A program made the translations under genes and the position numbers. Of a stretch of DNA of 7,731 nucleotides, positions 1-5,917 are shown piece after piece. The first letter of the stretch is position 1, and the number at the start of each line of letters is the position of its first letter. The stretch covers positions 1 to 7,731 of the forward strand of contig JAQGMT010000399.1 of NCBI GenBank assembly GCA_028292185.1, in the 5' to 3' direction. The notes beneath the pieces were generated by a model that saw nothing but the letters and a program-made list of their open reading frames with translations, was not told where the DNA came from and made no database searches. The stretch comes from Ramlibacter sp. GTDB taxonomy: Bacteria; Pseudomonadota; Gammaproteobacteria; Burkholderiales; Burkholderiaceae_C.

Positions 1-275
1 CCAAGGCCGTGCTGGTACCGGGCGGCCTCGTTGCCGATCGCCTCGTCACCGGCGAGGCCGATCTGGCGATTCACCAGATCAGCGAGATCATGCCGGTGAA
101 AGGCGTGACCATCGTCGGGCCGCTGCCGGAGGCCATCCAGAACTACACCACGTATGCGGGCGCTTTGGGCAGCCACGCCAAGAACGTGGATGCCGCGCGC
201 GCATTGCTGGCCGCGCTGGCATCGCCCGAGGCGGCGGAAATCCTTCGCGCCAAAGGCATGACGCCGGCGCACTAA
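1..275 (+). CDS. ABC-type substrate-binding protein, ModA-like (3' part only)
   Basis: This is the C-terminal ~90 residues of a periplasmic binding protein; the start lies left of the window and the reading frame is open from base 3. The fragment contains GEADLAIHQISEI, then GVTIVGPLPEAIQNYTTYAG, then a C-terminal helix with ASPEAAEILRAKGMTP. This pattern (a 'GEADL' strand, a 'GPLP..IQ.YT.Y' segment and a final 'FL.SP.A..I....G..P' helix) is typical of the ModA-like/SBP_bac_11 type 2 binding-protein fold that is common in Burkholderiales. Members bind molybdate-like oxyanions or unknown ligands. The ligand-binding N-terminal half is missing, so the ligand cannot be assigned. The TAA stop overlaps the TAG stop of the convergent gene on the minus strand (shared CTAA, 272-275), and no terminator hairpin is visible between them. 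The family call is fairly sure; molybdate as ligand is a guess. Confidence 0.8.
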   Translation, partial: KAVLVPGGLVADRLVTGEADLAIHQISEIMPVKGVTIVGPLPEAIQNYTTYAGALGSHAKNVDAARALLAALASPEAAEILRAKGMTPAH

Positions 276-1192
276 CGGGCGAAGCCGCGCAGCGGCAGAC
301 CGCGCGCCCGGTACAGGCAGCCGTCCGCGCTGCTGACGTAGAGCTCGTCGAGGGCGGCGCCGCCGAACGCGCATCGCACCGGCGCATCGCCGGGAAATTC
401 GCGCGTGAACGCCAGCCGGCCCGACGCGTCGAACACGTAGATCATGGGGCCCGGTCCCGCGTCACGGCCGCCGCCGCAGGCGAGCACGCGACCCTGCGAA
501 TCGAGGCACAGGCCTTCGATGCCGCGGTGCGCGCCGCGATGGTCGCGTCCGAAGGTCTGCAACACCTCGTACGCACCGACGGTGCCGTCCTCGCGCGCCG
601 GATAGGCCCGCAGCTCGCGCAAGGCGCTGCGCGTGGTATCGCCTTCGGAGACGTACAGCGTTTTCTCATCGGCCGACAACAGCACCGCACGCGGCACGGT
701 GGTGTCGAAGGTGACCCGGCGGATCTGCCAGGCCCGGCGCTCGTCGCGCTCCAGGCGCAGCACCGACGCATGATCCAGCGGCGGGAACACCTGCGGCCCG
801 AAGGCGTGCACGCCGTGGTGCGGATCGGAGAACCAGACCCGATCGCGGCTGTCCACCACCAGGTCGCAAGGATGGTTGTGCACGGCGCCCGCCAGACGCA
901 GGCCCGTGACGGTGGCGCTGCCGTCCGGCAAATACTGGATCACGCGGCGGCCGCCCTCCTGCGCCGCAAAGACCGAACCGTCGCGCGCCACCGCAATGCC
1001 ATTGGCGCGGCCGGTGTATTTGCGCCAGTCGCTGGTCGCGCCGGTCGCTGGATCGAAGCGCTTGATCACCATCGCTTCGGGCAGGCTGAACAGCACACCT
1101 TCGCCGTCCCACGCGACGCCGCCCATGTTGCCGGGGAATGGCCCGGCCACGCGCTCGAACTTCCAGTCGTCGCCCGGCGTTGCCGTCACCAT
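272..1192 (-). CDS. SMP-30/gluconolactonase-like beta-propeller protein with degenerate metal site
   Basis: The protein has 306 residues, a normal length for the SMP-30/gluconolactonase/LRE family of six-bladed propellers, which hydrolyse lactones using one divalent metal. Blade motifs are visible: NGIAVARDGSVF (64-75), NHPCDLVVDSRDRVWFSDP (106-124), LLSADEKTLYVSE (171-183) and IEGLCLDSQGRV (225-236). Lined up with the upstream paralogue, the expected metal ligands are replaced: the Glu of GEGP by Met23, the Asn of YPNG by Arg168, and the Asp of ADGM by Glu226. The second Asn of NSPND is also replaced, by Cys109. There is no signal peptide, so it is probably cytoplasmic. The ATG start overlaps the end of the upstream gene (ATGGTGA), which points to translational coupling and one shared transcript. 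It may be a non-hydrolytic binding partner, or use another metal arrangement. The fold is confident; catalytic activity is doubtful. Confidence 0.87.
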   Translation of the reverse strand: MVTATPGDDWKFERVAGPFPGNMGGVAWDGEGVLFSLPEAMVIKRFDPATGATSDWRKYTGRANGIAVARDGSVFAAQEGGRRVIQYLPDGSATVTGLRLAGAVHNHPCDLVVDSRDRVWFSDPHHGVHAFGPQVFPPLDHASVLRLERDERRAWQIRRVTFDTTVPRAVLLSADEKTLYVSEGDTTRSALRELRAYPAREDGTVGAYEVLQTFGRDHRGAHRGIEGLCLDSQGRVLACGGGRDAGPGPMIYVFDASGRLAFTREFPGDAPVRCAFGGAALDELYVSSADGCLYRARGLPLRGFAR

Positions 1193-2079
1193 GGCGCCAC
1201 TCCCGGAATCTTCAGGCGCGTGCGCAGCAGTTGCTGGAACGTCGTGACGTACAGCGACTGCATGTCGTCGTCGCCCCAGGCCATGTTGGTGCAGTGGCCC
1301 GGAATGCGCAGGCGGCCGAGCAAGCGGCCGTCGGGCGCGATCACGTGCACGCCGCCGGGCCCGGTGCAGTACACGTTGCCCTCGACGTCCACCTTCATGC
1401 CGTCGGCCACACCCGCTTCAGCGCCGGTGAGCTTGTGAAACAGCCGGCCCGGGCCAAGCGTGCCGTCAGGGTTCACGTCGAAAGCGCGGATCAGGCCTTG
1501 CATCGTGTCATTGACGTACAGCAGCTTCTCGTCGGGTGAGAACGCCAGGCCGTTCGGATAAGCGCAGTCGGCGATCGCGAGCGTCACGGTCGTGCCGTCG
1601 GGTGAAAGGCGGTACACGCCTTGCACGTCGAGGTATCGCTGAACGTCATCGGCCACCATGCCGGGGATGACGAGCCCGCCGGCGGAGTCGGTCCACCAGG
1701 TCGAGCCGTCGGACTTCACGACGATGTCGTTCGGACTGTTGAATTTCTTGCCGTCGTAGCGCTCGGCGATGGTCTTGATCACGCCGTCGTGCTCGAAGCG
1801 CCAGATGCTGCGGCTGCACCAGCCGGCCACCACCAGGCGGCCTTCGCGATCGAAGGTCATGCCGTTGGCATGCTTCGACGGCCGCAGCACCACCTCGCGT
1901 CCCACACCCGGCGTCCAGCGCCAGATGGTGTTGCCGATGATGTCCACCCAGTACATCACCTTCTTGCGCCGGTCCCACACCGGGCCTTCACCGAAGCTCA
2001 TGCCTTGGGCGATGCTGTCCAGCGGCAAGTGGCGATCGGCCACCCGCTCGAAACCTTCCGCCTGCAGATCAGTGTCCAT
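1186..2079 (-). CDS. SMP-30/gluconolactonase/LRE family protein, probable lactonase
   Basis: This 297-residue six-bladed propeller belongs to the SMP-30/gluconolactonase family, whose members open sugar-acid or other lactones with one bound divalent metal. From the ATG start, the expected ligands are present: Glu31 in SFGEGPVW, Asn117 in NSPND (114-118), Asn176 in YPNGLAFSPDEK and Asp226 in VADGMKVD. These match the Glu/Asn/Asp triad known from human SMP30, plus the usual NSPND asparagine. No signal peptide is seen, so it is cytoplasmic. I chose ATG at 2079 because GGAG at 2084-2087 sits 4 nt from it but only 1 nt from the in-frame GTG at 2082. It is the first gene of a two-gene minus-strand operon, overlaps the next gene by 7 bp, and diverges from a Bug receptor operon. 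Substrate unknown; gluconolactone is only one possibility. Confidence 0.92.
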   Translation of the reverse strand: MDTDLQAEGFERVADRHLPLDSIAQGMSFGEGPVWDRRKKVMYWVDIIGNTIWRWTPGVGREVVLRPSKHANGMTFDREGRLVVAGWCSRSIWRFEHDGVIKTIAERYDGKKFNSPNDIVVKSDGSTWWTDSAGGLVIPGMVADDVQRYLDVQGVYRLSPDGTTVTLAIADCAYPNGLAFSPDEKLLYVNDTMQGLIRAFDVNPDGTLGPGRLFHKLTGAEAGVADGMKVDVEGNVYCTGPGGVHVIAPDGRLLGRLRIPGHCTNMAWGDDDMQSLYVTTFQQLLRTRLKIPGVAPW

Positions 2080-2083
2080 CACG

Positions 2084-2087
2084 CTCC
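2084..2087 (-). promoter_or_regulatory. Ribosome binding site deciding the start of the SMP-30 gene
   Basis: On the minus strand the sequence GGAG precedes two adjacent in-frame start codons, GTG (2080-2082) and ATG (2077-2079). Only the ATG is at a workable, though short, distance of 4 nt. Confidence 0.5.
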
Positions 2088-2145
2088 ATTGTTGACGCGG
2101 GGCATGGTAGCAATTTTTCCGCAGGCAAATTCAGCACCGAAAAGA

Positions 2146-2151
2146 TATAGT
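2146..2151 (+). promoter_or_regulatory. Candidate -10 element for the Bug-cupin operon
   Basis: TATAGT resembles the sigma-70 -10 consensus TATAAT and lies in the only AT-rich part of the 79-bp divergent spacer. It ends 7 nt before the ATG at 2159, so transcription from it would begin at or next to the start codon and give a leaderless or near-leaderless message. In keeping with this, no Shine-Dalgarno sequence is visible between it and the ATG. No good -35 hexamer is found 16-18 nt upstream. TTGACG at 2092-2097 is a good -35 by sequence but is far too distant. This is inference from sequence only. Confidence 0.35.
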
Positions 2152-2158
2152 CCCCTGC

Positions 2159-3124
2159 ATGTCACATGCTCCTACGTCCCGCCGCTCGTGCTGTGTCGCG
2201 CTGGCGCTGCTCGCAGTGGGCACCACCGCATCGGCGCAGGATTTTCCCAGCCGCCCGACCAGGATCATCGTCGGCCCGGGGCCGGACAGCCTGGCGCGCA
2301 TCGTCGCCGAAAAGCTCGGCGAGAGCTGGCGCCATCCGGTGATCGTCGACCAGCGTCCGGGCGCCGGCGGTGTGGTGGCCGCCGACGCGGTGGCGAAGTC
2401 CGCGCCCGACGGCTACACGCTCCTGCTCTCGACCGGCTCGTACACGATCAACACCATCCTGCAGCCGAACTCGCCTTACGACTTCGAGCGCGACCTCGCG
2501 CCGGTCGCGCTGATCGCCACCTTGCCCTTCGTGCTGGTGGTGAACCCGGCGGTGCCGGTGCACTCGCTCAAGGAGCTGATCGCGCTGGCCAAGTCCAAGC
2601 CCGGCAAGCTCAACTATGCGTCGTCGGGCAAAGGCACGCCGCCGCACCTGGCGGGGGAAATGCTCAAGCAGATGGCGGGCGTGGACATCGTGCACGTTCC
2701 GTACAAAGGCGCGGGACCGGGCGTGGTGGACGTCGCCGGCGGCCAGGTCGAGATGATGTTCGTGCCCGCGCCTTCGGCGCTGCCGCTGGTCAAGGCCGGC
2801 AAGCTGCGCGCGATCGCGGTGAGCAGCGCGAAGCGCTATGGCGGTTTGCCGGACGTGCCCACCGTGGCGGAACAGGGCTTCCCCGACTTCAGCGTGGTGG
2901 GATGGAACGGCATCCACGTCGCCGCCAGGACGCCCCAAGCCATCGTGGACAAACTTGCGGTCGAGCTGGCTCGCATCATGCACACGCCCGAGGCGCAGGA
3001 GAAAGCACAAGCCGCCGGATTCGAACCGGCCGGGTCGAGCCGCAAGGAGTTCGAAGCCTTCGTGCGCGCCGACATCGCGCGCGCGGCCAAGGTGATCAAG
3101 GCCGGGAACATCCAGCCGGACTGA
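2159..3124 (+). CDS. Bug family tripartite tricarboxylate transporter substrate-binding protein (short-loop variant)
   Basis: This 321-residue periplasmic receptor of the Bug/TctC family binds small, often carboxylated, solutes for TTT transporters or for sensing. The N-terminus is a Sec signal peptide (twin Arg, hydrophobic VALALLAVG) with likely cleavage at ASA-QD near residue 26. Family hallmarks follow: DFPSRP, RPGAGG, APDGYTLLL, YDFERDLAPVALIA, KPGKLNYASSG, HVPYKGAGP, GGQVEMMF, AGKLRAIAV and LPDVPTVAEQG. The loop after the first strand reads IIVGPGPDSLAR, about four residues shorter than the PYAPGGPGD loop of the second Bug receptor in this window; that loop lies by the ligand pocket in known structures. 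It is the first gene of an operon with two cupins, 10 bp upstream of the first. No TctA or TctB gene is present, so it is an orphan receptor here. Ligand unknown. Confidence 0.94.
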   Translation: MSHAPTSRRSCCVALALLAVGTTASAQDFPSRPTRIIVGPGPDSLARIVAEKLGESWRHPVIVDQRPGAGGVVAADAVAKSAPDGYTLLLSTGSYTINTILQPNSPYDFERDLAPVALIATLPFVLVVNPAVPVHSLKELIALAKSKPGKLNYASSGKGTPPHLAGEMLKQMAGVDIVHVPYKGAGPGVVDVAGGQVEMMFVPAPSALPLVKAGKLRAIAVSSAKRYGGLPDVPTVAEQGFPDFSVVGWNGIHVAARTPQAIVDKLAVELARIMHTPEAQEKAQAAGFEPAGSSRKEFEAFVRADIARAAKVIKAGNIQPD

Positions 3125-3134
3125 AGGAAGCTCG

Positions 3135-3692
3135 ATGCCGATTCCCATGCGGCCGGTGCGCCGGGTCGTCACCGGCCAGGACAAGGACGGGCGTTCGGTG
3201 GTGCTCTTTGACAGCGCGGCGCCCAACGTGAACGTCGGCGGCGTCGCTGCCAGCGCCGGCATGACGGATATCTGGGCATTCCAGCAGTGCCCGGTGCCGC
3301 TGGACAGCACGTCCGATGACGGCGCGGGTCCGTTCAGCTTCGATCCACCCTCGCGTGGCGGGCACCTTCGCATCGTGCACTCGGCCGACAAGCCCGCCAA
3401 CTACGATCCCGCATCCGACCAGACCGCGGTCGCTCCGCACGCACCGCGTTTGCGCCCGAACGGCCACACCTGGGACCGCGGCGGCCAGAACGCCTTCAGC
3501 TCGCCGGTGCATCGCTCGCAGACGGTCGATTACGGCGTGCTGCTGGAAGGCTTGCGCACCCTGCGGCTGGACGACGGCGATCGGGTGCTACGGCCCGGCG
3601 ACACCGTGGTGCAATTGTCCAACTGGCACGGCTGGACCAATCCCGATGCGCCCAGCCTGATGGCCTTCATCATGATGGGCGGAGAACCATGA
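3135..3692 (+). CDS. Cupin domain protein (first of a tandem pair)
   Basis: A 185-residue protein with a single C-terminal cupin barrel (about 120-182) behind an N-terminal extension that begins RPVRRVVTGQDKDGRS. Cupin motif 1 is recognisable as PVHRSQTVDYGVLLEG (His126, Glu138). Motif 2 is LRPGDTVVQLSNWHGWTN (His165, Asn169), where LSNWHGW replaces the RGTRHAW of close relatives. The arrangement resembles the BLL6423-like group of small cupins found beside catabolic genes; no reaction is established for them that I know of. AAGGAAG at 3124-3130 lies 4 nt before the ATG, and the gene starts 10 nt after the Bug stop, so it is co-transcribed with it. The next gene is a paralogue. It could be an enzyme (isomerase or dioxygenase type) or a ligand-binding protein. 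The fold is confident; the function is unknown. Confidence 0.87.
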   Translation: MPIPMRPVRRVVTGQDKDGRSVVLFDSAAPNVNVGGVAASAGMTDIWAFQQCPVPLDSTSDDGAGPFSFDPPSRGGHLRIVHSADKPANYDPASDQTAVAPHAPRLRPNGHTWDRGGQNAFSSPVHRSQTVDYGVLLEGLRTLRLDDGDRVLRPGDTVVQLSNWHGWTNPDAPSLMAFIMMGGEP

Positions 3693-3694
3693 GG
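3691..3694 (+). promoter_or_regulatory. Ribosome binding site deciding the start of the second cupin
   Basis: GAGG overlaps the TGA stop of the first cupin and sits 8 nt before GTG 3703. It is only 2 nt from the in-frame TTG at 3697 and 20 nt from the ATG at 3715. Spacing therefore favours the GTG, with translation coupled to the upstream gene. Confidence 0.5.
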
Positions 3695-3702
3695 CGTTGC
3701 GC

Positions 3703-4275
3703 GTGACGGACAGCATGGCCAATCGGCCGGTGCGGCGCATCGTCACCGTCGATGGCGCGGACGACCGCTCGTACGCACTGAGCGACGCGCCGGTGACCGA
3801 CGTCTTGCGCGACCCGGCGCGACCCGGTTTCGAAAGCACACGCGTGTGGGCCACCGATCGCACGCCGGCTGCCGCGTTGAACGCCGAGACGGTGGCCGCA
3901 CTGCCGGGACTGCTGGAACCGCCGAGCGCAGGAGCGCTGTTTCGCATCGTCACGGTGCCGCCGGATTCGGTATGGAATTCGCAGGTCTCACCCGAAGCGG
4001 CGCGCGAATTCTTCGCGTCTGCCGGGGCCGGACACCTCTGGCGCGGCGCCGGCGCGAAGCATCCCTACCTGCAGCAAAGCAGCACCCTGGATTTGTGCGT
4101 GGTGCTGGAAGGCGAGCTTCACCTCATCCTGGATACCGCGGAAGTCGAGCTGCGTGCCGGCGACAGCATCGTGCAGCGCGGCACCCGGCACGCGTGGAGC
4201 AACCGCTCCAACCGGCCGGCGGTGCTGGCGATTTCATCGCACGACGGTGAGCGTCACGGCGGCACGGGCAGCTGA
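3703..4275 (+). CDS. Cupin domain protein (second of a tandem pair)
   Basis: From the GTG start this is a 190-residue protein. In-frame alternatives are TTG 3697 and ATG 3715; the GTG is preferred for its ribosome-binding-site spacing. It is paralogous to the preceding gene: RPVRRIVTVDGADDRS matches RPVRRVVTGQDKDGRS, and the cupin barrels align without gaps over LDLCVVLEGELHLILD and LRAGDSIVQRGTRHAWSN. Motif 2 is canonical (His163, Asn167). In motif 1 the His equivalent to His126 of the neighbour is a Gln (HPYLQQSSTLD), although a His lies four residues earlier (His120). The middle region (about 45-110) is diverged and a little longer than in its partner. It ends the Bug-cupin-cupin operon and is followed by a hairpin. 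It probably acts with the first cupin, perhaps as a heteromer. Function unknown. Confidence 0.85.
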   Translation: MTDSMANRPVRRIVTVDGADDRSYALSDAPVTDVLRDPARPGFESTRVWATDRTPAAALNAETVAALPGLLEPPSAGALFRIVTVPPDSVWNSQVSPEAAREFFASAGAGHLWRGAGAKHPYLQQSSTLDLCVVLEGELHLILDTAEVELRAGDSIVQRGTRHAWSNRSNRPAVLAISSHDGERHGGTGS

Positions 4276-4304
4276 CGGCGCGACACAGGCAAAATAGCGC
4301 CTGG

Positions 4305-4326
4305 GGCTGCAGCGCAGCCGAATTTT
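4305..4326 (+). terminator. Possible intrinsic terminator after the Bug-cupin operon
   Basis: GGCTGC (4305-4310) and GCAGCC (4314-4319) form a perfect 6-bp stem with a 3-nt loop, followed after GAA by five T residues. The stem is GC-rich and correctly placed 30 bp past the last cupin stop. The three-base gap before the T run and the short stem weaken the call. A second, weaker inverted repeat, CAGGC/GCCTG (4286-4290 and 4299-4303), lies just upstream. Confidence 0.45.
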
Positions 4327-4350
4327 TCATCCATCCACCCATCTTTTCCC

Positions 4351-4785
4351 ATGCTGCCCACCTCCTCTGCCATGCCGCCCTTCCACCTGGCCTTTCCAGT
4401 GCACGACCTTGCCGCCGCGCGCCGCTTCTACGGCGAATTGCTCGGCTGCCCCGAAGGCCGCAGCTCCGACCAGTGGATCGATTTCAATTTCTACGGCCAC
4501 CAGATCGTCGCGCACCTGGCGCCCGAAGAATGCGGGCATCGCAGCACCAGCGCCGTGGACGAGCACGACGTGCCGGTGCGCCACTTCGGCGCGGTGCTGT
4601 CGCTCGAGCAATGGGCGGTACTGGCCGAGCGGCTGAAAGCCGCCAAGACGAAATTCGTCATCGAGCCCTACACCCGCTTCAAGGGCGAGCCGGGCGAACA
4701 GGCAACCATGTTCTTCCTCGATCCCTCGGGCAATGCGCTCGAGTTCAAGGCCTTCGCCAACCTCGACTCGCTGTTCGCGAAGTAA
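4351..4785 (+). CDS. VOC family protein (glyoxalase/extradiol dioxygenase-like)
   Basis: A 144-residue protein with the two beta-alpha-beta-beta-beta repeats of the vicinal oxygen chelate fold: PPFHLAFPVHDLAAARRFYGELLGC at the N-terminus (given in two parts: PPFHLAFPVHDL, then AAARRFYGELLGC), VRHFGAVLS in the middle, and FFLDPSGNALEFKAF near the end. Candidate metal ligands are His12, His78 and Glu131, the usual His/His/Glu set. The fragments FYGHQIVAHLAPEE and IEPYTRFKGEPGEQATMFF match the conserved small 'predicted dioxygenase' group (COG3565-like), whose substrate is unknown. It is cytoplasmic, with no signal peptide. No Shine-Dalgarno sequence precedes either ATG 4351 or the in-frame ATG 4372; the latter gives MPPFHLAF, a shorter start that is equally possible. 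It stands alone behind a likely terminator and converges on a Bug receptor gene, with 8 bp between the stops. Confidence 0.9.
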   Translation: MLPTSSAMPPFHLAFPVHDLAAARRFYGELLGCPEGRSSDQWIDFNFYGHQIVAHLAPEECGHRSTSAVDEHDVPVRHFGAVLSLEQWAVLAERLKAAKTKFVIEPYTRFKGEPGEQATMFFLDPSGNALEFKAFANLDSLFAK

Positions 4786-4793
4786 GCCGCGCC

Positions 4794-5786
4794 TCAGTTG
4801 GGCTTGACGCCGGCCTTGATCAACAGCCCGCCCAGCGTATCGATCTCGTCTTTCAAGTGCGCCCGCAGCGCCGCGGGCGTGGCTTGGTCCGCGTTCACGG
4901 CCGCGACGCCCATTGCATCGAGCCGGTTGCGCAACTCGGGATCGCTCACCGATTTCTGCAGCGCTGCCGTCAACTGGTCCAGCACCGGCTTGGGCGTGCC
5001 TTTGGGCGCGTACAGGCCGAACGAGATATTGATGTCGAAGCCCTGCACGCCGGCCTCCGATATCGCCGGCACGCCCGGCAAGCCGGGCAGCCGCGCCTTG
5101 CCGGCGGCCGCATAGGCCTTGATCTTGCCGGCCTTCACGCTGGGCACCGTGCCGGAAGTCTGGTCGCACAGCACGTCCACCTGTCCGCCCATCAAGTCGG
5201 TGAGCGCCGGGCCGGTGCCCTTGTAGGGAATCTCGTTGAGCTGCACGTTCAAGGCGTTCATCATCATCAAGCCGCACAGGTGGGAAGCCGAGCCGACGCC
5301 CGCGTGCGCCAGGCTCACCTTGGCGGGATTGGCCTTCAGATAGGCGATGAACTCGGTCAGGTCCCTGGGCGGAAAGTCATTGCGCGTGACGATCACCATC
5401 GGCCCGCTGGTTGCCGAGCCGATCGGCTCGAAGTCATCGACCGGGTGGTACGGCAGGCTCTTGTACATCGCCAGGTTGGTGGCGTGGCTCACGTGGATCA
5501 TCAGCAAGGTGTAGCCGTCCGGCTTGGAGCGCGCGACCTTCGCGGTGCCGATGGAGCCCGATGCACCCGCGGTGTTGTCCACCAGGATCTGCTGGCCCAG
5601 CGTCTTCTGCATCGACGCGGCGAACAGCCGGGTGATGGCGTCGCCCGGCCCGCCCGGCGCGTACGGCATGACCATGGTGATCGGGCGGGAGGGATAGGGC
5701 TCTTGCGCGGCTGCATGAAACCAAGCCGCGGCCAATGCGGCTGCGGCGAAGGCACGAAGCCCGGCGCGAAGGATTGCGGATGTCAT
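4794..5786 (-). CDS. Bug family tripartite tricarboxylate transporter substrate-binding protein
   Basis: This 330-residue periplasmic receptor of the Bug/TctC family has the canonical layout. A signal peptide with a hydrophobic AFAAAALAAAWF core is followed by likely cleavage at HAAA-QEPYPSRP. Then come MPYAPGGPGDAITRLF (first loop near the ligand pocket), LVDNTAGASGSIGTAKVAR, KPDGYTLLM, YHPVDDFEPIG, NEIPYKGTGPALTDLMGGQVD, AGKIKAYA and LPGLPGVPAISEAG. The frame stays open upstream to 5897, but ATG 5786 is chosen because AGGAG (5796-5800) lies 9 nt before it and the signal peptide begins there. It is single in the window, convergent with the VOC gene and divergent from the MBL-fold gene. No TctA/TctB genes are nearby. 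It differs from the first Bug receptor enough that the two probably have separate ligands. Ligand unknown. Confidence 0.95.
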   Translation of the reverse strand: MTSAILRAGLRAFAAAALAAAWFHAAAQEPYPSRPITMVMPYAPGGPGDAITRLFAASMQKTLGQQILVDNTAGASGSIGTAKVARSKPDGYTLLMIHVSHATNLAMYKSLPYHPVDDFEPIGSATSGPMVIVTRNDFPPRDLTEFIAYLKANPAKVSLAHAGVGSASHLCGLMMMNALNVQLNEIPYKGTGPALTDLMGGQVDVLCDQTSGTVPSVKAGKIKAYAAAGKARLPGLPGVPAISEAGVQGFDINISFGLYAPKGTPKPVLDQLTAALQKSVSDPELRNRLDAMGVAAVNADQATPAALRAHLKDEIDTLGGLLIKAGVKPN

Positions 5787-5917
5787 GCTGGATGTCTCCT
5801 GGTGCCGAGCGTGCCCAATTCCCGGCCCGGCCGGGGCTAGGCAAACCCCAATGCTGCGCAAGGACGAGTTACCTACGATCCACTCGTCGCCATCCATTCA
5901 CCCGCCGGAGCCCGCTC
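5787..5917. other. Divergent intergenic region between the second Bug gene and the MBL-fold gene
   Basis: This 131-bp spacer must hold both promoters. Visible in it are a ribosome binding site for each gene (AGGAG 5796-5800 on the minus strand; GGAG 5907-5910 on the plus strand, 7 nt before ATG 5918), a perfect 10-bp palindrome CCCGGCCGGG at 5826-5835, and a weak -10-like TACGAT at 5874-5879 on the plus strand without a convincing -35. The palindrome is pure G+C and may be chance in GC-rich DNA; an operator role is speculative. Confidence 0.3.

Noticed and set aside
527..1438. A 303-codon plus-strand open frame antisense to the two propeller genes
   Set aside because: The minus-strand frames have clear family motifs; this one has none.
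2092..2097. TTGACG as a -35 element for the Bug operon
   Set aside because: No -10-like hexamer lies 16-18 nt downstream, and the only good one (2146-2151) is about 48 nt away.
2162..3400. A 412-codon minus-strand open frame antisense to the first Bug gene and first cupin
   Set aside because: A mirror of the third-position GC bias in the sense genes; no domain or plausible start signal.
4473..5840. A 455-codon plus-strand open frame across the VOC and second Bug genes
   Set aside because: Runs through two well-supported genes, one of them antisense, and shows only low-complexity Arg/His/Gly composition.
4328..5902. Similar ATCCATCCACCC and ATCCATTCACCC strings in the leaders of the VOC and MBL genes
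   Set aside because: Only about 12 bp, different distances to the start codons and no symmetry; likely chance.
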